From: Microthrixaceae bacterium
GTDB taxonomy: Bacteria > Actinomycetota > Acidimicrobiia > Acidimicrobiales > Iamiaceae
Length of the DNA stretch: 64,000 nucleotides
Direction of reading: 5' to 3'
NCBI GenBank assembly: GCA_016702505.1
Contig: JADJDU010000012.1
Coordinates: forward strand, 1 to 64,000
This document shows, piece by piece, positions 31,476 to 40,400 of the stretch. The translations under genes were made by a program, and so were the position numbers. A model generated the notes under the pieces. The model did not search any database. It was not told the DNA's origin and worked only from the letters and a program-made list of their open reading frames with translations. How positions within the stretch are numbered: position 1 is the stretch's first letter; every line of letters starts with the position of its first letter.

Positions 31476-31663
31476 AGCCCAAGGCCGTGCTGGACGTGTA
31501 CCGCACCAAGTCGCTCCGCCGCTCCCAGCGATGGGCGTGGCGCATCGTCGCGGAGAACGGGCGCACGGTTGCCACCTCCGGCGAGGGCTACACCGATCGC
31601 TCCGAGGCCCTCAACCGAGGCGCCTTCATCGCCCAGGGCGGCTACGAGATCGACGTGCCGTGA
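31472..31663 (+). CDS. DUF1508 (YegP-like) domain protein
   Basis: 63 residues; the ATG overlaps the preceding stop. W-R-I-V-A-E-N-G-R-T-V-A-T-S-G-E-G-Y is the hallmark of the DUF1508 fold (W-R-x-x-A-x-N-G-x-x-I-A-x-S). Common in actinophages; role unknown. Confidence 0.75.
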   Translation: MKPKAVLDVYRTKSLRRSQRWAWRIVAENGRTVATSGEGYTDRSEALNRGAFIAQGGYEIDVP

Positions 31664-32355
31664 TGATGCTCTCCCCATGTGACGACTGGACCACGATCGA
31701 GGCGATCGAGGCCGACTCGCGCTACTGCGCCCCTGAGGGTTCCGGTGAGCCCGAGGTCGACCTCGGGGAGTACGTCCAGCGCGCCACCGAGGCCATGTGG
31801 GTCATCACGGGCCGACGCTTCGGTGTGTGCTCGGCCACGGTTCGCCCGCGCCGCTGCGGGTGCGTCTGCGGGTGCTCCCCGACGCGGTGCGCCTGCGATA
31901 CCGGTATTGCCCTCCACGCCCCGCTGGAATCGGTGGACCTCGTGATGCTCGACGGCGAGGAGTTCACCGACTACCACGTCCGCAACAGCCGCACCATCCA
32001 CCGCAACGACGGGGACGCCTGGCCCCCCAGCCAGGATCTCGGCCTCCCCGACACCGAGGTTGGCACCTTCTCCATCACCTACACCTTCGGCGTAGCCCCG
32101 CCCCCCCTTGTCCTGCGCGCCACCCGTGAGCTTGCCGTCCAGTTCTGGATGCTTGACAACGATGTCGCCGGGTGCAGCCTGCCCTACGGCACCAAGACCA
32201 TCACCCGGCAGGGCATGACCGTGGACGTGGAGCGTGCGCTGGAGTCCTCCAACCGGCTTGTCAACGACGCCGCCAACGCCTACCCGATGAACGGCGGGAT
32301 GCCCTCCGACGCTTGGCTTCCCGGCGATTGGGAACTCATCACCATCTCGGCGTGA
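31663..32355 (+). CDS. Head-to-tail adaptor
   Basis: 230 residues; ATG 31663 overlaps the preceding stop (a GTG lies 3 bases upstream). N-terminal helix with A-T-E-A-M-W-V-I-T-G-R-R-F-G, as in actinophage adaptors, then a cysteine cluster (seven Cys in about 15 residues), a beta region and a C-terminal helix. The adaptor joins portal to the stopper in the neck. The Cys cluster might bind metal or form disulfides. Confidence 0.68.
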   Translation: MMLSPCDDWTTIEAIEADSRYCAPEGSGEPEVDLGEYVQRATEAMWVITGRRFGVCSATVRPRRCGCVCGCSPTRCACDTGIALHAPLESVDLVMLDGEEFTDYHVRNSRTIHRNDGDAWPPSQDLGLPDTEVGTFSITYTFGVAPPPLVLRATRELAVQFWMLDNDVAGCSLPYGTKTITRQGMTVDVERALESSNRLVNDAANAYPMNGGMPSDAWLPGDWELITISA

Positions 32356-32433
32356 CTTTGCCCAACCCCCATTCCTACCATTTCGGTAGGACAAGAGGTC
32401 CAGACCCCAGCCAACACCAGGAGTAGAACCCCA

Positions 32434-33135
32434 ATGGCTTCCAACAACGTCACCTGCATCGCAGAGCGGTCGGCGTGCGTGCTCCGGGCGACGCGCCTCG
32501 GGTCCGACTGCACCCCGCTCACCGGTGCGACCGACGGCGCCCTCACCAGCGCCATCGCCACCATCAACCTCTCCCCCGACGTGGAGGAGGGCACCCGCTA
32601 CGAACCGAAGGACGCCTGTGGGCGCATCCTCTACTCGGCGTCGGACCCCGACATCGTGAAGCGGTACAACATCACCATCGACCTCCACATGGTGGACTTC
32701 GAGCTGTACGAGCTGCTCACCGACGGCTCGCTGCTCATGGGCAAGCCCGCCACCGACTGGGAGAACAAGGTGGTGGGTGTCTCGGCCCCCGGCGCCACCA
32801 CGACCCAGGGCTACGGCGTGGGCCTGGAGATCTGGACCAAGACCGCCACGAACTCCGGCGTCTGCGGCCCGGCCGACACCAACCCCCCGTACATCCGCCA
32901 CGTCCTCCCCCGCGTGCTCCTGCGCCCGGCCGACCGGACCTTCGAGGGTGCTCCGGCGACCAACTCGTTCGCCGGCACCGCCGAGGCCAACCTGGCTTGG
33001 GACGAGGGTCCCTGGGGTGACTGGGTGCCGCTGGAGCCCATGCCCTCGGACTCCCCGTGGGTGCGCTTCTACGACACCACTGTGCCCACCGTGGACTGCG
33101 GATTCGTGACCCCCGGGAGCGGGTCCGGTAGCTGA
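32434..33135 (+). CDS. Major tail protein
   Basis: 233 residues; ATG 32434. Has the actinophage major-tail-tube pattern: C-V-L-R-A-T-R-L, L-S-P-D-V-E-E-G, K-D-A-C-G-R-I, Y-N-I-T-I-D-L, then D-F-E-L-Y-E-L-L-T. The conserved run around N-I-T-I-D and E-L-L-T is typical of this family. Polymerises into the tail tube. It is followed by a terminator-like hairpin. Confidence 0.75.
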   Translation: MASNNVTCIAERSACVLRATRLGSDCTPLTGATDGALTSAIATINLSPDVEEGTRYEPKDACGRILYSASDPDIVKRYNITIDLHMVDFELYELLTDGSLLMGKPATDWENKVVGVSAPGATTTQGYGVGLEIWTKTATNSGVCGPADTNPPYIRHVLPRVLLRPADRTFEGAPATNSFAGTAEANLAWDEGPWGDWVPLEPMPSDSPWVRFYDTTVPTVDCGFVTPGSGSGS

Positions 33136-33157
33136 TCGCTTCCCCTGAGCGAAACTG

Positions 33158-33191
33158 ACGAAGGCCCGCTTCTCCCGGGGCGGGCCTTCGT
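33158..33191 (+). terminator. Terminator-like hairpin after the major tail gene
   Basis: Perfect 12-bp stem ACGAAGGCCCGC/GCGGGCCTTCGT with 10-nt loop. It is followed by CGCGTCTAGACT, a -10-like box for the next gene, so termination and restart lie side by side. The same arrangement is seen at 49464. Confidence 0.75.
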
Positions 33192-33195
33192 CGCG

Positions 33196-33201
33196 TCTAG
33201 A
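33196..33201 (+). promoter_or_regulatory. -10 box for a leaderless transcript
   Basis: TAGACT 8 nt before ATG 33210, no ribosome site, just after a terminator hairpin. Confidence 0.45.
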
Positions 33202-33209
33202 CTCCCCTC

Positions 33210-33758
33210 ATGCCGCTCATCCCGTTCGATCCCTGCTCAGGCGACACCGAACCGGACGACTGCACGGTCCTGCCGGACATCGGGGAAGCGATCCTCGCCC
33301 TCGGGTTGGTCGGCCTGGAGCCGTTCCTTCCTGTGGGCGAGTGCGGCTACGACTTCCACACCTACCTGTCCATGAACAAGCCGGTGGCCGAGTTCTACGA
33401 CGCCCTGTCGATCCACCTCACCGACTTCGGCCCCGACCCCCGTGCAACCATCAACGGCTGCGCGTCCGGCCTGTGGCCCACCCTCATCGCGACGTGGCAG
33501 GTGGAGTTGTGGGAGAACTGCTACCCGGTGGTGGACGACAACGGCATCCCCCCGACGGCCGATGAGCTGAACCGGGTCAACCGCTTCGTGTACGCCCACG
33601 GCCTCGCTGTCTACAACGCCGTGCTGGCCGGGTGGCTCAACAAGACCGGCATCTTCCCTCCGGCCGTGGACGGCATCCGCTTCGGCCCGATGCAGCCCCT
33701 CGGCCCCCAGGGCGCAGCGGTCGGCTGGAAGTTCACCGTGACCACGGAGCTTGGGTGA
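33210..33758 (+). CDS. Tail terminator or tail completion protein
   Basis: 182 residues; ATG 33210. Strand-helix layout with C-A-S-G-L-W-P-T-L-I-A-T-W-Q-V-E-L-W, found in tail terminator-type proteins, and a long C-terminal part. Position between the major tail protein and the HK97-gp10-like gene supports a tail-end role. The identity is inferred from order and general pattern. Confidence 0.5.
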   Translation: MPLIPFDPCSGDTEPDDCTVLPDIGEAILALGLVGLEPFLPVGECGYDFHTYLSMNKPVAEFYDALSIHLTDFGPDPRATINGCASGLWPTLIATWQVELWENCYPVVDDNGIPPTADELNRVNRFVYAHGLAVYNAVLAGWLNKTGIFPPAVDGIRFGPMQPLGPQGAAVGWKFTVTTELG

Positions 33759-33759
33759 C

Positions 33760-34365
33760 ATGGCTGTCGCCCGGCAGACCTCGGTACGTATCGACCAGGC
33801 CAAACTCATGCGCCTCATCGAGCGGGCCATCGAGTCCCCGAAGGCACGCGCCACCCTCGCCCGGGTAGCCAACGACGAGTCCCGCAAGATCGTCGTAATC
33901 GCGAAGGGGTTGGCCGAGGCCGAGCTTCACCGTCGCCCAGTCAATCGCCGCACCAAGGAGTCACTGGAGCACGGTGCCGAGTACCACGACTCGTTCGTCA
34001 TCATCCCCGCCGACACCTCTAACCCGTCGAAGGTCCGCGCAGGGATCACGAACACGCACCCAGCCGCGGGGATCATTGAGAACGGGTCGCCGCCCCACTA
34101 CATCATCGCCAACACCTCAAGTCAGTTGGCCTTCCCCTGGGACCCGCCCTCCACCCCGGGTGGCATCCGCCAGGTCGCCGGGAAGACGTCCAGATTCCGG
34201 CAGGGCACCAAGGGCGTGTTCCCCGTCAACTACAACAGTGCCCCCACCATGCACACCAACTCGGTCCTGCATCCCGGCTCCGAGCCGAAGCGCATCCTCG
34301 CCCGCGCCGCCGACCGCTACCGCAAGTCCACCCGCCTGAACGTGAAGGCCAAGAGCAACCTGTGA
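33760..34365 (+). CDS. Neck/tail connector, HK97 gp10-like candidate
   Basis: 201 residues; ATG 33760. Basic, with helix and strand mix including R-A-G-I-T-N-T-H-P-A-A-G-I-I-E-N-G, a pattern seen in HK97 gp10-like proteins (G-x-x-N-x-x-x-Y-A-x-x-V-E-x-G). These sit between head and tail. Its stop overlaps the start of the glycosyltransferase gene by four bases. Confidence 0.5.
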   Translation: MAVARQTSVRIDQAKLMRLIERAIESPKARATLARVANDESRKIVVIAKGLAEAELHRRPVNRRTKESLEHGAEYHDSFVIIPADTSNPSKVRAGITNTHPAAGIIENGSPPHYIIANTSSQLAFPWDPPSTPGGIRQVAGKTSRFRQGTKGVFPVNYNSAPTMHTNSVLHPGSEPKRILARAADRYRKSTRLNVKAKSNL

Positions 34366-35708
34366 ACGTCGTGATCCTTGTCCCCCGCCGCGGGGGCTAC
34401 GCCGACCGTGACCGCCTGTGGGCCTTCTGCCGGACGTGGTGGCTCAACGACTTCCCCGACTGGGAGATCCACGAGGGCGAGGGGCCAGATGGCCCGTTCT
34501 GCCGCTCCCACGCGATCAACGAGGCCGCAGCCAAGGCAGGCGACTGGGACGTGGCCGTCATCATCGACGCCGACGTGCTGCTCGACCCCAACGCCGTGCG
34601 GGCAGCCGTGGACCTCGCCGTCGCCACCGATGGGATGACCCTCGCCTACCACCGACGCGTCCTGCTCGACGGCCCCGCCACCGACAAGGTGCTCTCCGGG
34701 TACCGGGGCAACTGGGACGACCTCGGGCGACAGGCCAAGGACCGCTTCGACGCCTGCTCGTCCGCTGTGGTCGTCACCCGCAAGACCTGGGACGCCGTCG
34801 GCGGGTTCGATGAGCGATTCGTCGGCTGGGGTTGGGAGGACGTGGCCTTCCGCTGCGCGGTGGAGACCATCACCGGTCGAGAGATGGTCAAGATCGCCGC
34901 CACCTGCTGGCACCTGTTCCACATCACCTCATCGGGCAACAACCGCGCCGAGGCAACCTTCCGGGCCAACAAGGCCCTCGGAGACAAGTTCTCCGCCGCC
35001 CGCTTCGATCGCGAGGCGATGGGTGAACTGCTCGCCGGGCACGTCACCGGGTGGGCGGAGGCGTTCCCGGTAGAGCCCCCACGGGCACGCTCCATCCCCT
35101 GCATCGTCCACCGCACCGTCCCGCCCACCACCACCGAGCAGGTGGAGGCATGGTGGCAGACCTTCGTGGACCTCCACCCCCACTGGGACCACCTGACCCA
35201 CCGCGACCCGCTGGACCCCGACGAGTGGCCCGAGACGGGCGACCTGTGGGACCAGTGTCAGAACGGAGCGCAGAAGGCCGGCCTCATCCGCCTTGAGGCC
35301 GTCTACCGCTGGGGTGGGGTGTACGTCGACTCAGACGTGGAGTGCTACCGCCCGCTCGACGGCCTGCTCAACGCCGGGTGCTTCGTCGCCGGGTGGGAGG
35401 ACGCCAAGACGATCCCCGACGCCGTGTTCGCCGCCCCTCCCCGTCATCCCGTGACGGCGGAGTTGCTTGACGCGGCCCGGCGATCGGTAGAACGTGGGGA
35501 TGACGCTTGGCTCTCGGGGCCGGGGGTGTTCACCGCAGCCCTGCCCTACGCCGCCGAGCGAGGGGAAGCACTCCTGCTGCCGCCCGGCAGCCTGTACCCC
35601 TACCACTGGAAATCGAAGGCGAAAGAGAGGGGCCTTGACCACAGGGCCAACCAACCTTGGAGCCTCGTCGCCCACCACTGGCACGGCTCGTGGCTGCCGC
35701 CGAAGTGA
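34362..35708 (+). CDS. Two-domain glycosyltransferase in the structural operon
   Basis: 448 residues from GTG 34362. N-terminal GT-A domain: I-I-D-A-D-V (DxD, about residues 67-72), then G-G-F-D-E-R-F-V-G-W-G-W-E-D-V-A-F, the galactosyltransferase C-terminal motif (about residues 147-163). C-terminal domain: I-V-H-R-T-V-P, then L-E-A-V-Y-R-W-G-G-V-Y-V-D-S-D-V (DxD of the OCH1/capsule glycosyltransferase group). The fusion could add two sugars in sequence. Neighbouring virion genes make a capsid or tail protein the likely acceptor. Confidence 0.82.
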   Translation: MNVVILVPRRGGYADRDRLWAFCRTWWLNDFPDWEIHEGEGPDGPFCRSHAINEAAAKAGDWDVAVIIDADVLLDPNAVRAAVDLAVATDGMTLAYHRRVLLDGPATDKVLSGYRGNWDDLGRQAKDRFDACSSAVVVTRKTWDAVGGFDERFVGWGWEDVAFRCAVETITGREMVKIAATCWHLFHITSSGNNRAEATFRANKALGDKFSAARFDREAMGELLAGHVTGWAEAFPVEPPRARSIPCIVHRTVPPTTTEQVEAWWQTFVDLHPHWDHLTHRDPLDPDEWPETGDLWDQCQNGAQKAGLIRLEAVYRWGGVYVDSDVECYRPLDGLLNAGCFVAGWEDAKTIPDAVFAAPPRHPVTAELLDAARRSVERGDDAWLSGPGVFTAALPYAAERGEALLLPPGSLYPYHWKSKAKERGLDHRANQPWSLVAHHWHGSWLPPK

Positions 35709-35715
35709 GGGCCGC

Positions 35716-36684
35716 ATGAAGGTAGACGCCTACGCGACGATGGACCACTGGTTCGATCACGCCTACGCGCTCTACAAGCACCTGGAGCCAGACCACCGTG
35801 GCACCTTCTACATGGGGTCCTACGACCTGTGCGGGGCAGCGGGCCGCAACGGCACGACGGCTCAAGCCATCCATCCGACCCGCTCGGAGCGCCCCATCCT
35901 CGTCGCCTCATGGCGCGACGCCGAGCGGTGTCTGCGTGTTGGGCGCAAGGTCATCCTCATGGAGCACGGCATCGGCCAGTCCTTCGTCGGCACCGACAAC
36001 GCCTCCTACTCCGGGTCCTCCGAGCACCGCAAGATCGCGCTGCGCCTCGTCCCCAACGAGTACGCCGCCGAGGCCCACCGCAAGGCGCTCCCCAACGTGC
36101 CGGTCCAGGTCATCGGTTGCCCCAAGATGGACGACCTCCTCACCCTCGACCCCGTCGTGAAGGGACCCGTCGCCCTCTCCAACCACTGGGGCGACAAGAC
36201 ATCGGTCCCCGAGATGGGCGGGGCGTGGTACCAGTGGCACACCTTCTACGACGCCATCCCCAAGGCGTTCCCCGGCGCGCTCGGCCACGCCCACCCCAAG
36301 CTGTGGGACAAGATGAACGGACGCCTCTCGGCAATGGGCTTCGAGCCCGTCCGCTGGTTCCCTGACGTGTGCCGACGCGCCGAGGTGTACGTCTGTGACG
36401 GGGTGTCCACCCTCTACGAGTTCGCCGCCCTCGACCGCCCGGTGGTCGTCCTCAACCCGCCGTCATTCCGTCGCGACGTTCACCACGGTGGCCGCTTCTG
36501 GACGTGGGCCGACGTGGGCGTCCAAGTGGACAACCCCACAGAGATCACCGAGGCCATCATTGAAGCCCGTCGCGAGCAGCCCACCCAGGTCGCTCGCCGC
36601 CGAGAGATCGTGGCCGAGGTCTACCCACACCTCGGCACCGCAGGACTCACCGGAGCGCAGGTCATCCAGGCCCACTTCGGGTGA
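35716..36684 (+). CDS. CDP-glycerol glycerophosphotransferase-like protein
   Basis: 322 residues; ATG 35716. GT-B-like features of TagB/TagF enzymes: M-E-H-G-I-G-Q-S (about residue 78), R-L-V-P-N-E-Y-A, Q-V-I-G-C-P-K-M-D-D-L, and Y-V-C-D-G-V-S-T-L-Y-E-F-A-A-L-D-R-P-V-V near the end, where teichoic-acid polymerases have D-x-S-S-x-x-x-D. The substrate could be CDP-glycerol or another CDP-activated group. Located between glycosyltransferase and tail chaperone genes, so it may modify virion glycans. Confidence 0.65.
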   Translation: MKVDAYATMDHWFDHAYALYKHLEPDHRGTFYMGSYDLCGAAGRNGTTAQAIHPTRSERPILVASWRDAERCLRVGRKVILMEHGIGQSFVGTDNASYSGSSEHRKIALRLVPNEYAAEAHRKALPNVPVQVIGCPKMDDLLTLDPVVKGPVALSNHWGDKTSVPEMGGAWYQWHTFYDAIPKAFPGALGHAHPKLWDKMNGRLSAMGFEPVRWFPDVCRRAEVYVCDGVSTLYEFAALDRPVVVLNPPSFRRDVHHGGRFWTWADVGVQVDNPTEITEAIIEARREQPTQVARRREIVAEVYPHLGTAGLTGAQVIQAHFG

Positions 36685-36729
36685 CGTAGTACCATCACCA
36701 AGGCAACAACTCAACTCAGGGAGAAGCCA

Positions 36730-37062
36730 ATGCCCCCCGCTAAGCGTGCCCCCGCCAAGCGCACCACCCCGGTCCCGCCCGATGACTTCGTGGTGAAGAA
36801 GCCCAAGAGCACCACCTTCAACGCGTTCGGCAAGACCTGGAAGATCGCCCCCGGCAACGTGGTGTTCCTCGCCAACATGGAGGAGACCACCGACCTCACC
36901 GCGCTGCTCAAGTTCGTGCTGTCCCACATCGACAAGGCCCAGCGCGAGGACTTCGTGACCGCGCTCACCGAGGCCGACGGCATGGACATCGAGAACCTCG
37001 TCGCCCTCCAGGGCGTGATTCAGGAGAAGGCGTACAGCCACATCCCCACCAATCCCTCCTGA
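36730..37062 (+). CDS. Tail assembly chaperone, short product
   Basis: 110 residues; ATG 36730 after GGGAGA. Basic proline-rich start, then a compact helical domain ending N-L-V-A-L-Q-G-V-I. Located just before the tape measure gene, the canonical place for the tail chaperone pair. The next frame stays open across its stop. Confidence 0.72.
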   Translation: MPPAKRAPAKRTTPVPPDDFVVKKPKSTTFNAFGKTWKIAPGNVVFLANMEETTDLTALLKFVLSHIDKAQREDFVTALTEADGMDIENLVALQGVIQEKAYSHIPTNPS

Positions 37063-37400
37063 CCGCAGGGGAGTGGCTCCGCCAGAACTGGCACTACGCC
37101 CACGGGCGCTGCCTGCTGGCGGGGCACCCCCTCGGTCTGGAGGGTCTCGATGTGGTGGACGCCTTCGCCGTCACGGTCGCCCTCGCCGCCGAGGACGCAG
37201 GCCAGACCGGATGGTCCTTCGACCCGTCCAAGCGCAGCGACATCTACGACGCCCTCGGCGTGAAGGCTGCCCCCCTGGTGCCCACCGAACCGGTGGACCC
37301 GATGAACACCCCACCCCCGGCCCATCTGGCCGAGGAGCAGTTGGCTGAGTTCCGTGCGATCATGTCGAGCGGAAAGCCACCAAACCCAGCGAACGACTAG
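36730..37400 (+). CDS. Tail assembly chaperone, -1 frameshift product
   Basis: The -1 frame is open from 36786 to 37400 and continues with L-L-T-A-G-E-W-L-R-Q-N-W-H-Y-A-H-G for about 110 residues, ending shortly before the tape measure start. No usable start codon with a ribosome site opens this part, so it is expected to be made by a programmed -1 shift (or +2), as in nearly all siphoviruses. No classic X-XXY-YYZ heptamer was found; a CCC codon near 37044 is the most slippery place visible. Confidence 0.6.
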
Positions 37401-37403
37401 GAT
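37398..37403 (+). promoter_or_regulatory. -10 box for leaderless tape measure transcript
   Basis: TAGGAT 6 nt before GTG 37410, overlapping the stop codon of the chaperone fusion. No ribosome site. Confidence 0.42.
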
Positions 37404-37409
37404 TCCTGC

Positions 37410-40400
37410 GTGGACGATGATCTGGCGATCACTCTCGGCATCCTGCTGGCCGTAGACGAACCGACCGCCCGTCGCATCGCAGAGAACCTCGGCCGGACCT
37501 TCGGCACGACCGCTGGCAAGGGCGCTAACCAGACGTTCAACAAGACGGTGGGAGGCGGTGGCGGGGAGGCACGCGCCAGCGGCGAGAAAAAGGGCAAGGA
37601 GTTCGCCAAGGGCTTCTCGACTGGGGTCAAGCAGATCGAGGACATCACGAAAGCGTCCCTACAGCGGGCCACCAACGCCGCCAAGCAGGCCGATATCAGG
37701 ACCTCCACCATCCAGCGTCAGGGCACCACGGGCGGACAGGTCGCCGTGGACAGGCTGCGCCGTGAGCAGAACGACATCCACTCGCTCTACTCCACGTCCA
37801 ACCAGAAGATCCTCGCTGACGCCAAGCGCCACAACGCCGCGATGATCGCCTCCGACCAGCAGTCGGCCGTGCGGCGAACCGTCTACATCCGCACCGCGCT
37901 GAACAACCTCACCCGGGTGAACCAGTCGGTGATGACCGCCATCCTCACCGCGTGGCGGTCCCACCACCAACGCCGCATCGCTGACGAGCAGTCCGCCAAC
38001 CGCAAGGCCGAGATCGAGTTGCAGGGGTCGATGGACCGACGACTCGCCAAGATCAAGGCCGGTTCCCGGCAGCAGTCGCTTGCCGCCACGGCCAACGCGA
38101 CCGCATCCGAGCGCGCCAACACGGCCCTCTCCGGTGGGGTGCTCGGCGCGGTAACCGGGCGCGGCATGGGGGTCGCCAGCCTGTTCGCCGGGGCGCTTGG
38201 CGGGCGCGAGATCTTCAACATCCTGGGCGAGTTCCAGTCCATCGAAACCGCCTTCAAGGGCATCTTCCGCGAGGTGGACGGTGGTGCCCCGCGCACGACC
38301 CAGTTCCTCAAGGACATGCAGGCGTTCGCCCGGGAGACCCCGTTCACCCTCAACCAAGTCTCCCTCGCCGCGCAGAAGATGTTTGCGGCGCGCTTGGTCA
38401 ACCCGGAGGACGCCGACGCCACCGAACAGTTGACCGAGAAGCTCCGCCGCCTCGCTGACGCCGCTTCCGCCACCGGCAAGAACGCGTCGCAGATGGACGC
38501 CGCCCTGCTGGGCATCACGCAGATCCAGGGCACCGGATTTATGATGGAGGAACTCCGTCAGGTCACCGAGAACATCGGCCTCCCGATGGATGAGGTTGCC
38601 AAGTCGCTCGGCATGTCCGTGAAGGAGATGAAGGACGCGATGAAGGAGGGGTCCATCGGGGTCAAGGAGGGCCTCGATGCGATCTTCGATGCCATGACCC
38701 GCATCCCCGGTGCGGCCGGAGCGTCCGCCCGTCAGGCCAAGACCCTCCGCGGGGCGATGTCCCAGCTCCGTGACGTGGGCGAGCAGTTGGTCATCAAGTT
38801 CCTCATGCCGGTCGGCAACGCCTTCTCTGCCGCAGCCCTCGCGATGGGTAAGTTCGGGGACCAGCTCATCTCCGGCCGAGGGGCATGGAAGGTCGCCCGT
38901 GACGCCCTCGGTGGCATCGTCGGGGCACTCACCGCCATCATCGCCGCCAAGGGTGCCATCCAAGTCGTGAAGCTGCTCGGGATCGGGCTCTCGGCCATCG
39001 CCGCCGCCCCCGTCACCGCTGCGCTCGTCGCGCTCGTCGGGGTCCTGTCCACCTTCGACGGCCTGCGCGCCAAGCTCGCCTCGCTCGTGGAGGGCACCAA
39101 GAACTGGTTCCTGGTCGGCTACCGGGCCAACACTGTCATCGACAGCTTCTCCGGCTTCGTCAAGGTCATCACCACCGTGGGCAAGTTCGCCCGCACGGTG
39201 CAGGACTTCACCAAGGCCCTCGTCGTCGGCACCAAGGACTGGTTCCTGGTCGGCTACCGCATCAGCGGCGTGATTGACGAGTTCTCCAACATCGTCCTGT
39301 TCCAGACCTCGCTCGGTGCCGCCGCCCGGGTCATCGTGGACGCCCTCCGAGGGATTTGGGATGCTCTCGGAGCACTTGCTCAGACTCGCGACTTCGGGGA
39401 GTTCCGCAAGGCCCTCGGCCGGATCGCCAAGGACGCCGGGAAGGCCCTGTCGCCCATCAAGGACGCGCTCGCTGAGCAGTTCGGCAAGGGCGTGGACGCC
39501 GCCAAGGCCGCTGCCGGGAAGGCCATCAAGGCGGTGGTCGGTTGGGTTGGCAACAACATGGACTCCATCATCTCCGGCGCCCGTGTTGCCTCTGGCGGTG
39601 CGCTGATCCTGCGGATGCTCGGGCTCGCCCGGGGCGGCAACTTCCTCGGCGCCGCCCAACTCGGCATCGGGGTTGCGATCGCTGGCGCTCTCATCGGCGC
39701 GGCCCGCTCACTCGCCAAGGATCAGACCGCAGACGAGTTCGGCAAGCAGATCAACGAGTTCTTGCAGAAGGGCATCGACCGGGCCTTCGATGCCGCGGTC
39801 ATCATCGCTGCCGTGGTCGGCAAGCTGGGGTCGCTCGTCGGTGACGTGTGGGGCGCCCTATTCGGAGGGGAGGGCGGTGGCGACGCCGCGGCCGACCCGC
39901 AGGCGTCCATTTCCGTCGCCGCCAAGATCGCCGCCACCATCACCGCCGCATGGAAGAAGGCCACCGAGAACCTCGGCAACCTCGCGTCGGCCATCGGGAC
40001 GTGGTTCACCGAGTCCTTCACCGCGTGGATCGTGGACTTCCCCTACGAGGTCGGCCGCAAGCTGTCCTCCACCATCTTCCAGGACGAGGTGTTCAAGGCG
40101 CTCGGTACCGCGGCCGTCGCGGCTGGTGCGGCCGGGCTGTTCATCGCCGGGCAGTTCGTTCTCGGATTCATCCAAGGCATGGGAGACGCCGCCCCCGAAC
40201 TCGGGGGGATGCTCAAAGACGCCTTCACCGGAGCCCTCGGTGGAGACATCGGCACGGCCTTCGCCGGGTCCATCCTGCTTGGCATGGGCGTGGTGTTCGC
40301 CGGGGCAAGCTCGCCGCCCTCGCCGCCAAGGTCGCGGCTCCGTTCCGCAAGTTCTCCATCGGGTTCAACGCGGACAGCACCCGCGACGCCCGCATCGGGA

